DNA from: Bdellovibrio svalbardensis
Lineage (GTDB): Bacteria > Bdellovibrionota > Bdellovibrionia > Bdellovibrionales > Bdellovibrionaceae
Reading direction: 5' to 3'
Assembly: GCF_029531655.1 (NCBI RefSeq)
Contig: NZ_JANRMI010000001.1
Span: 124,001-188,000, forward strand
DNA length: 64,000 nucleotides
The translations under genes and the position numbers were made by a program. Position 1 is the stretch's first letter. The number at the start of each line of letters is the position of its first letter. Of this stretch, positions 8,411-16,781 are shown piece after piece. Below the pieces are notes generated by a model, which worked only from the letters and a program-made list of their open reading frames with translations, was not told the DNA's origin and did not search any database.

Positions 8411-11326
8411 TTAATTGCCGAGTCGACCAATTCTCGCTTCTATTTCAGCACGATCCGGAGCATTTGGGGAGAGGCCTATATATTTATTGTAAGCCGTTGC
8501 CGCAGAGCGAGCATCCCCTTTGGTTTCATAAATCGCACCCTGCTCGCGGTAAATATCCGCATAACCACTTTCACGGGCCGCCGCCAAGGCCAGCATGTCT
8601 TCCGCCACATCCAACGAGCCGGACTGGCGATAGCACTGAGCCGCCTTCACATAAATCTCAGCCCCTTGGGGACGTAATTTCATGGCCTGAGAGTACTCCC
8701 CGGCACACTCCTGATACTGACGACGAGTCGTAAAGATTTCGGCCGCCAAGATATAAGAATCTGCTAGATTTGGGTTCAATCTTTTCTCAGCCTTCGTTGC
8801 TTCCATGGCGCCATTCAAGTCGCCGGAAGAAAAGGCCGCCTTCCCGATATAATAGTTCGTACGCGGGTAGTTAGGATTCAACCTTTGCACGCGGCGGAAC
8901 TGTTGAATCGCCTCTTCAAAGCGACCTGTTTCAAAATACAATTTACCGGCCTGGAAAAGAGCTTCGCCGTCTGTTGGGTCAAGAACTGCCGCCTGCAAGA
9001 AAGCTTTCAAAGCCTTATCATTCAGACCAATCGCTTTACTGCTTTCGCCCAATCCCAACCAAGCTTTCTTATTTCTTGGATCGACTTCCACAACTTTTTC
9101 GTAAATATCCCGAGCCTGGGTGTAACGATCCTCAGATTTATAAACTTCAGCCAGGGCCACACGATAATCAAGGGTATAAGAAAAGCGTTTTATCAATTCG
9201 TTCAGGTAGGTAATACCCGAATCCACACCATTGGTGGCTGCCAGCGTTTTTGCATAAGTGATCTGCGCTTCAGGATTGGTCGCATCGATTTCCACCGCTT
9301 TGGTTGCATAGCGAACAGCATCCTTGGCAGCATTTTCTTTGCGTTCTATTTCCTTTTTATTAAGCGGCATAATCGACTGAGCCAGAACTCCATTCGCCTT
9401 TGATAACAAAATGAAGGTCTCAATATCGCCGTCGTAAACCTTTACCGCGCGAGTCGCGTAGTTGACGGCACCACCCATGTTGTTCTTGCGGAATTCCATT
9501 AAGGCCAGCCCGCGCAGAACTTCATAGTTATTAGGAGCAATACGAGTTGCATTTGTCAAAGCCGCCATGGCACCGGCAAAATCATAGCGTTGGGACATAT
9601 AATCCGCCTGAAGAACATAGGCTGAAACCAATTTCGGCTCCGCACGCATTGCTTTACCCAACCACTCGATGGCCTCAAAGCTTTGATTCAGTTGCCACAA
9701 ACATTTTGCCGCCTTCATTGCGGCTGTTCCACTCTTCGGATCCATTTCAAAAGCCGCTTTGAATTCAGCTTGAGCTGCGAGGAAATCACCCTGTCGCACA
9801 TATTGATCTCCCAAGAATAACAATTCGTTATTTTGAGATTTGTCGTTCTTCACCTTATCTGAACCGCCCAAGCGGACAACCAGTTGGCGAAGATCGTTAT
9901 TATTCGGATTCAAAGAAAACGCTCTCTGTGCAAACTCAAGAGCTTTCTTTTTCTCATTACGGAAAACATAAATCTCTGCCAGGGCATGCAGACCCTGCGC
10001 TTCTGATAAGGGCGGAACACGCACTTTGGAATCCACGGCCGCAGACAAAAGGGTGAAGGCGGTGTCTGATTTTTTAAACCCACGATACTCTACAACTCCA
10101 AGCAGTAACTTTGCTTCGCGATGTTTTGGATTTCTCTTAAGAACATCCTGCAGGATCCGGGAGGCATCCGAGAATTTCTGTTGCTCATAATACAAATTGG
10201 CAAGCTGCACTTGAGGGTGCAGCCACTTGTCCCAAAGTTGGATAGCTTTTTCATAATAGGGAACGGCATTTACTAAATCTTTTTCTCCCTCAAGCAGTTC
10301 CGCCTTGTATCCGTACAAAACCGGCAGCAAAGAAAACGGCTCGGTGCTTTCCAAAATTCCTTCAACGGTTCCACGCGCTTCGCGATACCTGCCAGAAGTA
10401 AGAAGTTTAACCGACTCACACACTTGACCTAGTGGACTGACCACATTCAAAGCCCGGGTCGCTTGGGTGACCATCGCAATGGTCCTCACATCTTGAGCAT
10501 CCTGCTTGGCATAAGGCCAAAGCTCTCGATACACCATGCATAAAAGGGCCCGCACCTCAATATTGGTCGGCGATCCTTCGACAATTGTTACAAGTTTATT
10601 CTGCGCCTCTAGATACGAATCAAAAGTGTCTTGCTCGATCGCAAACAAAGATTCATTCAACTTGTCGCGAACCTGAGTTTCTGAAAGGGGAGCACTCGCT
10701 TTACCAGGTGCGAGCAAATGAATTTTGTCGCCCTTGGCTGGGCCGGTATCCCACAGCAAGAAGAAGCCGACTAAAGCCACTACTAACAGAATAACAATTG
10801 GCCCGCGCATCGCCGACAGCATTTCTCCCTTTTCCATATTCTTCAGATTTGAAAGCTCGATCACTGAATCTTTGCTTTCGTTCGAAGAGACATTCGGAAT
10901 TGGAATCGTTGCCGGCGCAACTTGTGCGGGAGCCTGATACAAGTCAATTGCGGGAAACTTACCATTCTGTGGTTGCGACGATCCTAGGTTTTCAAAACTT
11001 GGAAGTTTTGGTTTCGCTTCCGTGTTCGTATTTTGAGTATTTCGCGAAGGTGATGGGGGAGGACGCATGATCACGGTCTCCGCTTCCATCTTGTGCGCTT
11101 TCTTGGGATCAACTTCGACAACACCCTCTAAGGCTTCAAGAAGTTTGTCATAGAAAGCTGTCTCTTTGGAAATCAAAGTCCACTGACCATCAGGCAGTTT
11201 TGAGATCATCTCTTGGCCAGAAAATACACCCTCACCAATCATTCGAAGAATGGCTTCAGTAGAGTAAGGTCCTTTGACCTGACCCGTTTTAGTTTTCACA
11301 ACCCAAGTAACCTGAATGCGTGACAT
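8411..11326 (-). CDS. Membrane protein with N-terminal GYF_2-like domain and long TPR array
   Basis: 971 residues. Residues 5-65 resemble a GYF_2 domain (GPYSTEAILRMIGEGVFS, then PDGQWTLI). A Pro/Asn-rich linker runs to about residue 170 and a single transmembrane segment covers roughly 175-192. From about 220 to the end are many tetratricopeptide repeats, with typical W-LG-Y-A-F-A-P spacing, for example AWLGLGESSKAIGLNDKALKAFLQAAVLDP. The topology suggests a cytoplasmic GYF module and an extracytoplasmic TPR scaffold. GYF and TPR domains also occur together in some gliding-motility proteins of Myxococcus (Glt/Agm), but equivalence is inference. No Shine-Dalgarno; a TACAAT box ends 9 nt before the ATG. 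Confidence 0.85.
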   Translation of the reverse strand: MSRIQVTWVVKTKTGQVKGPYSTEAILRMIGEGVFSGQEMISKLPDGQWTLISKETAFYDKLLEALEGVVEVDPKKAHKMEAETVIMRPPPSPSRNTQNTNTEAKPKLPSFENLGSSQPQNGKFPAIDLYQAPAQVAPATIPIPNVSSNESKDSVIELSNLKNMEKGEMLSAMRGPIVILLVVALVGFFLLWDTGPAKGDKIHLLAPGKASAPLSETQVRDKLNESLFAIEQDTFDSYLEAQNKLVTIVEGSPTNIEVRALLCMVYRELWPYAKQDAQDVRTIAMVTQATRALNVVSPLGQVCESVKLLTSGRYREARGTVEGILESTEPFSLLPVLYGYKAELLEGEKDLVNAVPYYEKAIQLWDKWLHPQVQLANLYYEQQKFSDASRILQDVLKRNPKHREAKLLLGVVEYRGFKKSDTAFTLLSAAVDSKVRVPPLSEAQGLHALAEIYVFRNEKKKALEFAQRAFSLNPNNNDLRQLVVRLGGSDKVKNDKSQNNELLFLGDQYVRQGDFLAAQAEFKAAFEMDPKSGTAAMKAAKCLWQLNQSFEAIEWLGKAMRAEPKLVSAYVLQADYMSQRYDFAGAMAALTNATRIAPNNYEVLRGLALMEFRKNNMGGAVNYATRAVKVYDGDIETFILLSKANGVLAQSIMPLNKKEIERKENAAKDAVRYATKAVEIDATNPEAQITYAKTLAATNGVDSGITYLNELIKRFSYTLDYRVALAEVYKSEDRYTQARDIYEKVVEVDPRNKKAWLGLGESSKAIGLNDKALKAFLQAAVLDPTDGEALFQAGKLYFETGRFEEAIQQFRRVQRLNPNYPRTNYYIGKAAFSSGDLNGAMEATKAEKRLNPNLADSYILAAEIFTTRRQYQECAGEYSQAMKLRPQGAEIYVKAAQCYRQSGSLDVAEDMLALAAARESGYADIYREQGAIYETKGDARSAATAYNKYIGLSPNAPDRAEIEARIGRLGN

Positions 11327-11413
11327 AGATAGCTGATTGTACTGAGGTTTTTATGGAAGAACTATGCGTCTGAGTGTCTAACAACAAGGTCTGTGCTTTA
11401 GTCCAATCAAATG

Positions 11414-11470
11414 GTTCCAGAATAGAACCCCCGTTCCATTCTGGAATTACCAAAAAGTTCCGGAATGGGT
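11414..11470. promoter_or_regulatory. Long inverted repeat plus partial direct repeat in the divergent promoter region
   Basis: TTCCAGAAT (11415-11423) and ATTCTGGAA (11438-11446) are perfect inverted copies. Inside them GAAC (11425-11428) pairs with GTTC (11433-11436), giving a 13-bp stem with one mismatch and a CCCC loop. The motif GTTCC-GAAT-G recurs at about 11458 with a TTCCGGAA palindrome. It lies between the divergent TPR gene and the 11587 gene; an operator or RNA structure is possible. Confidence 0.5.
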
Positions 11471-11586
11471 ATTGAACCCAAAGTTCGTCTCTCAAATCGA
11501 ATGTATAGCATCTGAGGACTGTCTCAGATTGGCACACCGTTTGCTTTATGGGAGAGTGTCGTTGATTTTTTGAGGAGACGGAAACA

Positions 11587-11982
11587 GTGATCAGAAACGC
11601 ATTGATTGCAATTTACATCTTGGTAGTTCTAGCGATTTCAGCAGTGGCTCGCGCAGGAGTTTTACCAAACAATGCAACTCAAGGCGAAGAGATTACTTCA
11701 TCTGAACTTCAAAACTACAACTTCAAGACACACGTAGGTGATGTTGTGGCTTTGGCTGATGGTTCACTTGTCTTGGTGATCGATCAACAAAACATCTTGG
11801 TTCTCAAGTCACAAATGGATCTTACTCCTTTCGTTGGTTCTAAAGTTATGATGAGCGGTATTGAACTAGATCAGCAACTTGCCCCTTCATATGGGTTTGA
11901 CTCTGTGGATCCCCTCCCTGGAGTCAACTCGAGTGGCAACTCAGTTACATTCTTCGTGTTTGGTATCTCTGAGGTTAGATAA
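11587..11982 (+). CDS. Small secreted protein of unknown function
   Basis: 131 residues, family not recognised. Starts at GTG (11587) with a strong GAGGAG about 9 nt upstream. An N-terminal signal peptide (hydrophobic residues 5-19, ARA cleavage site near 23) predicts export. The mature 108 residues are beta-rich and acidic (VGDVVALADGSLVLVID, PFVGSKVMMSG), compatible with a small OB-like barrel; that is inference. Followed by a strong terminator at 11999-12042, so it is a single-gene unit. Diverges from the TPR gene. Confidence 0.75.
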   Translation: MIRNALIAIYILVVLAISAVARAGVLPNNATQGEEITSSELQNYNFKTHVGDVVALADGSLVLVIDQQNILVLKSQMDLTPFVGSKVMMSGIELDQQLAPSYGFDSVDPLPGVNSSGNSVTFFVFGISEVR

Positions 11983-11998
11983 TAGCCTTTGGTCATTA

Positions 11999-12042
11999 AG
12001 TCTCAGCCCCAATCCCCTCCGTGGGCTGAGACTGTTTTTTTT
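11999..12042 (+). terminator. Strong rho-independent terminator of the 11587 gene
   Basis: An 11-bp perfect stem AGTCTCAGCCC (11999-12009) / GGGCTGAGACT (12023-12033), followed by G and eight T. Confidence 0.92.
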
Positions 12043-12050
12043 AATTCCCT

Positions 12051-12090
12051 AAAAAGGTCAGCGGATCCCCTCCTTGCTGGCCTTTTTCTT
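12051..12090. terminator. Second terminator-like hairpin
   Basis: AAAAAGGTCAGC at 12051-12062 pairs with GCTGGCCTTTTT (one mismatch), flanked by A and T runs. It is the middle of three hairpins stacked between the convergent 11587 gene and murA. Confidence 0.7.
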
Positions 12091-12108
12091 TTTTAAAACC
12101 TACAAAAT

Positions 12109-12140
12109 AAAAAAGGAGAGCTTTTGGCTCTCCTTTTTTT
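12109..12140 (-). terminator. Terminator of murA, bidirectional
   Basis: GGAGAGC (12115-12121) / GCTCTCC (12127-12133) with a six-A run before and seven T after, so it works for the minus-strand rpmE-murA operon and backs up the plus-strand gene. Confidence 0.88.
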
Positions 12141-12159
12141 ATTTCTTTAAATGTCTTGG

Positions 12160-13413
12160 CTATTCAGTTCTACGAATTTTTGCGCCCAAGCTTGAAAGCT
12201 TGTCTTCCAATTTTTCATAACCGCGATCCAAATGGTAAATACGGTTCACTACCGTTTCACCCTCAGCGACCAAGCCCGCCAAAACCAGCGAGGCACTGGC
12301 ACGAAGATCTGTCGCCATCACAGGCGCCCCAGTCAGCTTGCCGGGCATACCACGAACAACAGCCACGCGAGTTTTTGGCGTGATGTCAGAACCTAGACGA
12401 GTCAACTCCGTCACGTGCATAAAACGATTTTCAAAAACTGTTTCGCTGATCACGCTCGTACCATGAGCCACTGTCATCAAAGCCATGAATTGAGCCTGAA
12501 GATCCGTCGGGAACAAAGGATGTGGAGCTGTCGTGATATCAACCGCTTCCCACTTATCAGCAGGGAAGATAGTCATAGAATCTTTGGTTGTTTCAATTTT
12601 GAAACCCGCTTCACGCATTTTCAAAATCAAAGCTTCTAAGTGAGCTGGCACACATTTCGTCACAGTGACCTGACCTTTAGTGATCGCACCCGCAATCAAC
12701 AAAGTTCCAGCCTCGATACGATCGGCCATGATTGTATGTTCAGCAGGCTTCAATTTAGAAACCCCTTCGATACGAATCACGCTGGTACCTTGACCAGTGA
12801 TCTTAGCGCCCATCTTATTCAGATAGTCTGCAAGATCCACGATCTCAGGTTCTTTCGCGGCATTTTCAAGAATCGTCACGCCGTCAGCAAGAGTTGCTGC
12901 CATCATCACGTTCTCTGTTCCACCCACAGTCACAGTCTCAAACAAGAAAGTGGCACCTTTTAGCTTCGGAGTCGCTGCGTGGACATAACCTTCTTTTTGC
13001 GTAACGGTCGCGCCCAGGGCTTTGAAGCCCTCAAGATGAAGATCAATAGGGCGGCTGCCAATCGCACAACCACCAGGCTGAGAAACAACGGCTTCACCGT
13101 ATTTCGCCAGCATCGGGCCCATACACAAGAAGCTTGCACGCATTTTACGAACAAGATCATAAGAAGCTTCATAAGATTGAAGAGGGCTTACGACAACTTT
13201 AAAAGTGTCACCATCCCAACGCGTTTCGCAGCCAAGGCTTTGCAGCAACTCGGCCGTAGATTCAATGTCTTTTAGCTTTGGAACATTTTTGAAAACGTGT
13301 TCGCCTTCAGCCAACAAAGTCGAAAACAAAATCGGAAGAGCCGCATTTTTTGCGCCGCTTGCTGCGACAGTTCCACGAAGAGGGCCATTGCCCGTCACTA
13401 CCATTTTATCCAT
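12160..13413 (-). CDS. murA: UDP-N-acetylglucosamine 1-carboxyvinyltransferase MurA
   Basis: First committed step of peptidoglycan precursor synthesis: transfers enolpyruvate from PEP to UDP-GlcNAc in the cytoplasm. The 417 residues match the family. The catalytic Cys is Cys116 in [15 protein letters not shown] (so the typical fosfomycin-sensitive Cys form), with [13 protein letters not shown] near residue 22. The start overlaps the prmC stop by 8 bp, and GGAG inside the prmC end precedes it, so translation is coupled. Last gene of rpmE-prfA-prmC-murA. Confidence 0.97.
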   Translation of the reverse strand: MDKMVVTGNGPLRGTVAASGAKNAALPILFSTLLAEGEHVFKNVPKLKDIESTAELLQSLGCETRWDGDTFKVVVSPLQSYEASYDLVRKMRASFLCMGPMLAKYGEAVVSQPGGCAIGSRPIDLHLEGFKALGATVTQKEGYVHAATPKLKGATFLFETVTVGGTENVMMAATLADGVTILENAAKEPEIVDLADYLNKMGAKITGQGTSVIRIEGVSKLKPAEHTIMADRIEAGTLLIAGAITKGQVTVTKCVPAHLEALILKMREAGFKIETTKDSMTIFPADKWEAVDITTAPHPLFPTDLQAQFMALMTVAHGTSVISETVFENRFMHVTELTRLGSDITPKTRVAVVRGMPGKLTGAPVMATDLRASASLVLAGLVAEGETVVNRIYHLDRGYEKLEDKLSSLGAKIRRTE

Positions 13414-14287
13414 GCTTCACTCCGTAAATTACTCTGTCATGTCCCGAAAGATCTTTCACAACACGAACACTTTTAAATATTTTTAAATTTTCAAAATGGC
13501 TTTTCATCGCCATACCCTGGCTCATTCCCATCTCCATCAGCATCACTGCTTCAGAGGATAGATATGGAGCATAATCTTTTGACCACTTTTTCAGAAGGGC
13601 CAAACCTTCTTCGTCAGCATAAAGTGCCGAGGAGGGTTCGTACTTTTTCACATTCTCTTCCACCGATGGGTCATTGGCGGCGATGTAGGGCGGGTTTGAC
13701 AATAGTACGTCCACAGTATCCTGTCCCATGAAGTCTTTGAAAGATGACATTACAAGATCGACATTCCCGGCATCTGAATGCACAAATTGAACGCGATCGG
13801 CCACCTCAAGAGTTTGCGCATTTCTTTGTGCCACCTCGAGGGCCTTGTCAGATAAATCAACGGCAATAAGACGCGCTTGGGGAAGCTGTTTCAACAGACT
13901 TAATCCGATGCAGCCGGAACCACATCCCAAGTCGATCATGGTCCATGGTTTTTCTTTATCAGCAGTCCACTTAACAACTTCTTCAACAATATGTTCTGTT
14001 TCTGGACGGGGAATAAGGGTCGCCGAATTCACCTCAAAACGATAACCGTAAAAATCACGGTATCCCAAGATATATGCAACCGGCTCACCCTGTACTCTGC
14101 GACGGACTAGTTCGCGCAAGCCTGCCAATTCAGTTTCCTGAAGAGGCTGATCAAATTTCATATAGAGTTGAATGCGTTCGAGTTTAAGATAATGAGCAAA
14201 CAAAAGCTCAGCATCGAGGCGTGGAGTCTCGATTTTCTTATCTTTGAAGAAAGCGATGGTTATATCGAGTACTTCTTTGAGTTTCAT
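13406..14287 (-). CDS. prmC: Release factor glutamine N5-methyltransferase PrmC
   Basis: Methylates the Gln of the GGQ motif in peptide release factors, using S-adenosylmethionine. 293 residues with an N-terminal helical release-factor-binding domain, the SAM motif DLGCGSGCIGLSLL near residue 125 and the catalytic NPPY motif (LSNPPYIA) near residue 200. It lies directly after its substrate gene prfA, with 5 bp between stop and start, and overlaps murA by 8 bp. Confidence 0.95.
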   Translation of the reverse strand: MKLKEVLDITIAFFKDKKIETPRLDAELLFAHYLKLERIQLYMKFDQPLQETELAGLRELVRRRVQGEPVAYILGYRDFYGYRFEVNSATLIPRPETEHIVEEVVKWTADKEKPWTMIDLGCGSGCIGLSLLKQLPQARLIAVDLSDKALEVAQRNAQTLEVADRVQFVHSDAGNVDLVMSSFKDFMGQDTVDVLLSNPPYIAANDPSVEENVKKYEPSSALYADEEGLALLKKWSKDYAPYLSSEAVMLMEMGMSQGMAMKSHFENLKIFKSVRVVKDLSGHDRVIYGVKHG

Positions 14288-14292
14288 TCAAC

Positions 14293-15366
14293 CTAAGCTG
14301 AGGTCTGTTTTTTAAGAGCCTCTGCTTGGAAGTTAGCAACGAGTGGATCAATCAGCAACCCAAAAGATCCGGCCATGACTGAATCCAGCTGATGGATCGT
14401 CAAACCGATACGGTGATCCGTAATACGAGTTTGCGGGAAGTTGTAGGTGCGAATACGCTCTGAACGATCCCCTGTGCCGATTTGCTCAAGACGAACATCA
14501 GAAGCTTCTTTACGGGCCTTATCATCTTCAATTTGTTGAAGTTTAGCGTAAAGAATCTGGAAGGCACGGTCTCTATTGGCGTGCTGAGATTTACCCTCTT
14601 GGCACTTCACGTCGATTCCTGTCGGAATATGCACGACACGAACTGCAGATTCAGTTCTATTGACTGACTGACCGCCCGAACCTTGAGAACGCATCGTCTC
14701 AATACGAACATCAGACATCGGGATTTTAACTTCATTGATTTCAACTTCAGGAATCACCGCAACTGTGACAGTTGAGGTATGAATACGACCAGCGGCTTCA
14801 GTTTTAGGAACACGCTGTACGCGATGAACACCTGATTCGTATTTCAATTTGCTGTAAACAGAGTCGCCGGAAACACTCGCGATAATCTCTTTAGCTCCAC
14901 CCACGTTGCCTTCAGAGAAAGAAAGCATTTCAACTTTCCAACCTTGAGAAGAAGCATAGTGAACGTAACCACGGAACAGCTCGTCGGCGAACAAAGAAGC
15001 TTCATCACCACCGGCGCCCGCACGGATCTCTAAGATGATATTTTTATCGTCATTAGGATCTTTCGGGATCAAAAGAATTTTCAACTGATCTTCCAAGCTA
15101 GGAAGTTCCGCTTCAAGCTCTTTGATTTCCTCACGAATCATTTCGCGCATTTCTGGATCTTGTTCAGCAGTGAAAAGTTCTTTGCTGTCTTTAAGATTCG
15201 CAGTTTTCTTTTTGAAATCACGATAAACCAAAACAATCTTCTCTAGGCTGCCAAGTTCCTTCATCAATGCGCGATACTGCGTTTGGTTCGAAGCGATGTC
15301 GGGCCTTTGAAGAGACATATTGACTTCTTCATAGCGCGATTCAACTTCTGCCAATTTTGAGAACAT
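14293..15366 (-). CDS. prfA: Peptide chain release factor 1
   Basis: Releases the nascent chain at UAA and UAG codons. 357 residues. The peptidyl-transferase motif is [15 protein letters not shown] near residue 230. The codon-recognition region reads [16 protein letters not shown], so the tripeptide is PKT where many RF1 proteins have PAT or PVT. The RF1-type [15 protein letters not shown] follows. GGQS rather than GGQH is used. AGGAG lies about 9 nt before the ATG. Together with prmC and rpmE it makes a translation operon. Confidence 0.96.
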   Translation of the reverse strand: MFSKLAEVESRYEEVNMSLQRPDIASNQTQYRALMKELGSLEKIVLVYRDFKKKTANLKDSKELFTAEQDPEMREMIREEIKELEAELPSLEDQLKILLIPKDPNDDKNIILEIRAGAGGDEASLFADELFRGYVHYASSQGWKVEMLSFSEGNVGGAKEIIASVSGDSVYSKLKYESGVHRVQRVPKTEAAGRIHTSTVTVAVIPEVEINEVKIPMSDVRIETMRSQGSGGQSVNRTESAVRVVHIPTGIDVKCQEGKSQHANRDRAFQILYAKLQQIEDDKARKEASDVRLEQIGTGDRSERIRTYNFPQTRITDHRIGLTIHQLDSVMAGSFGLLIDPLVANFQAEALKKQTSA

Positions 15367-15446
15367 GGGAATTGCTCCTAGAACTGATGCTGTGGATTCT
15401 GAACTGCTAACATTATAGCAGTCTTTTTGATGATGCTCAGAAAAGA

Positions 15447-15475
15447 AAATGCGGTTCGAAAAGTGAACCGCATTT
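15447..15475 (-). terminator. Hairpin between rpmE and prfA
   Basis: An 11-bp perfect stem AAATGCGGTTC (15447-15457) / GAACCGCATTT (15465-15475). Only a broken T-run (TCTTTT) follows on the minus strand, so it may be a partial terminator that lowers prfA expression relative to rpmE, or an mRNA-stabilising hairpin. Confidence 0.65.
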
Positions 15476-15510
15476 CATGCAAGACGTTCCTCCAGACGGA
15501 GGTATGCAAT

Positions 15511-15756
15511 TTACTTTTTGCCGTAACGTTTTTTGAAACGATCGATACGACCTTCAGTGTCCATTACACGCTGTTTACCAGTGAAGAATGGGTGAGAAGC
15601 AGAAGAGATCTCTACTTTTACCAATGGATACTCTTTACCGTCTTCCCATTTTACCATCTCGTTAGAGTGCAAAGTGGAAGTTCCCAAGAACTGGAAATCA
15701 CAAGAGATATCTTTGAATACCACTGTGTTTACTTTTGGATGCAAGTTTTGTTTCAT
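15511..15756 (-). CDS. rpmE: 50S ribosomal protein L31, type B (zinc-free)
   Basis: Large-subunit ribosomal protein of 81 residues. The sequence follows the type B (C-minus) pattern: [43 protein letters not shown] and [11 protein letters not shown]. The CxxC zinc pairs of type A L31 are absent, with a single Cys at residue 20. In many bacteria type B is induced by zinc limitation; here it heads the prfA operon, so it may be the housekeeping copy. No other L31 gene is in the window. Confidence 0.95.
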   Translation of the reverse strand: MKQNLHPKVNTVVFKDISCDFQFLGTSTLHSNEMVKWEDGKEYPLVKVEISSASHPFFTGKQRVMDTEGRIDRFKKRYGKK

Positions 15757-15952
15757 GACCTGGTTCCTTCTAAAATAATCAAACTATTTTGGTCTTAAGC
15801 TAAAAGGGTTTAACACAGTGACCCCCCTGTGTCGAGAAAAAATCGCTGCTTTTTTTGGCAACAAACAGCTTGAAAACAGGGGCCTCTGGTTCGAGAATAA
15901 CCTCATGTTTACCGTACTTTAGCCTAACTGATGGCTGTCTGGAGTTAGCCTT

Positions 15953-16660
15953 GTGAAAACCAGCTCAATTGTTGAAATTCAGGACTTTAGAGGGTTCTCC
16001 CCCGAGGCTTTTCGCTTCCTGAGGTCTCTAAAAAGGAATAATCGCCGCAATTGGTTTCAGCCCCGCAAAGAGACCTATGACGAACTTTTACGCCTCCCCA
16101 TGATGGCTTTGATTTGCGAAATTGGTGAAGAAGCTCGAAAATTTGCACCTGAAATTCGCTTCGATCCAAAACATGCGGTCTTGCGCGTTTATCGCGATAC
16201 TCGGTTTAGCAAAGACAAGACGCCCTACAAAACAAATATCGCTGCCAGTTTGCCGTTTGGAACTTATGGAAAGAATATGGACAGCCCTGGGCTCTATCTT
16301 CATATAGAACCTGGAGAAATTTTTGTCGGAGGTGGGTTGTATATGCCGAACTCCCAACAGCTTCGTAAAATACGCGAAGCTATTGTTCAACATTCAGATT
16401 CATTTTTGGAAATCATCGAAGATCGTAACTTCAAAAAACATTTCGGAGATATTTCCGGTGAACGTCTGAAGACAAATCCACGCGGCATCTCTCCCGATCA
16501 CGAGATGATCGACTATCTTCGCCTCAAACAGTTCTTCGTCTCAAAAACCTTCGACGATTCCATCGCCCTCAAAAAAGATTTCCCAAAGAAAGTCGCAAAA
16601 GAATTCGAACTTATGATGCCTCTTCTACGCTGGCTCAATAAATCCCAAAGCCTCTGGTAA
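15953..16660 (+). CDS. DUF2461 (TIGR02453) family protein
   Basis: Conserved bacterial family of unknown function; 235 residues, typical. Characteristic segments are FRGFSPEAFRFLRSLKRNN near residue 9, RNWFQPRKETYDELL, VLRVYRDTRFSKDKTPYKTN near residue 80 and GGGLYMPNSQQLRKIREAI near 125. Start is GTG at 15953 with GGAG 10 nt upstream; no ATG fits better. Single gene transcribed away from rpmE, ending at a bidirectional terminator shared with rho. Confidence 0.9.
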   Translation: MKTSSIVEIQDFRGFSPEAFRFLRSLKRNNRRNWFQPRKETYDELLRLPMMALICEIGEEARKFAPEIRFDPKHAVLRVYRDTRFSKDKTPYKTNIAASLPFGTYGKNMDSPGLYLHIEPGEIFVGGGLYMPNSQQLRKIREAIVQHSDSFLEIIEDRNFKKHFGDISGERLKTNPRGISPDHEMIDYLRLKQFFVSKTFDDSIALKKDFPKKVAKEFELMMPLLRWLNKSQSLW

Positions 16661-16729
16661 AGAAGTACGCCGGTCCCACCAAACGTGGGCTCGAGCAACT
16701 TTTGAGGCTCCAGACATTATCGCCAAAAT

Positions 16730-16760
16730 AAAAAAGGGAGTCTTAAGACTCCCTTTTTTT
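16730..16760. terminator. Bidirectional terminator between the DUF2461 gene and rho
   Basis: A palindrome with stem GGGAGTC / GACTCCC and central TTAA (16736-16753), with A-run before and T-run after. The stops of the two convergent genes lie on either side. Confidence 0.9.
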
Positions 16761-16781
16761 GTTCTTACATTTTAAATCAGC

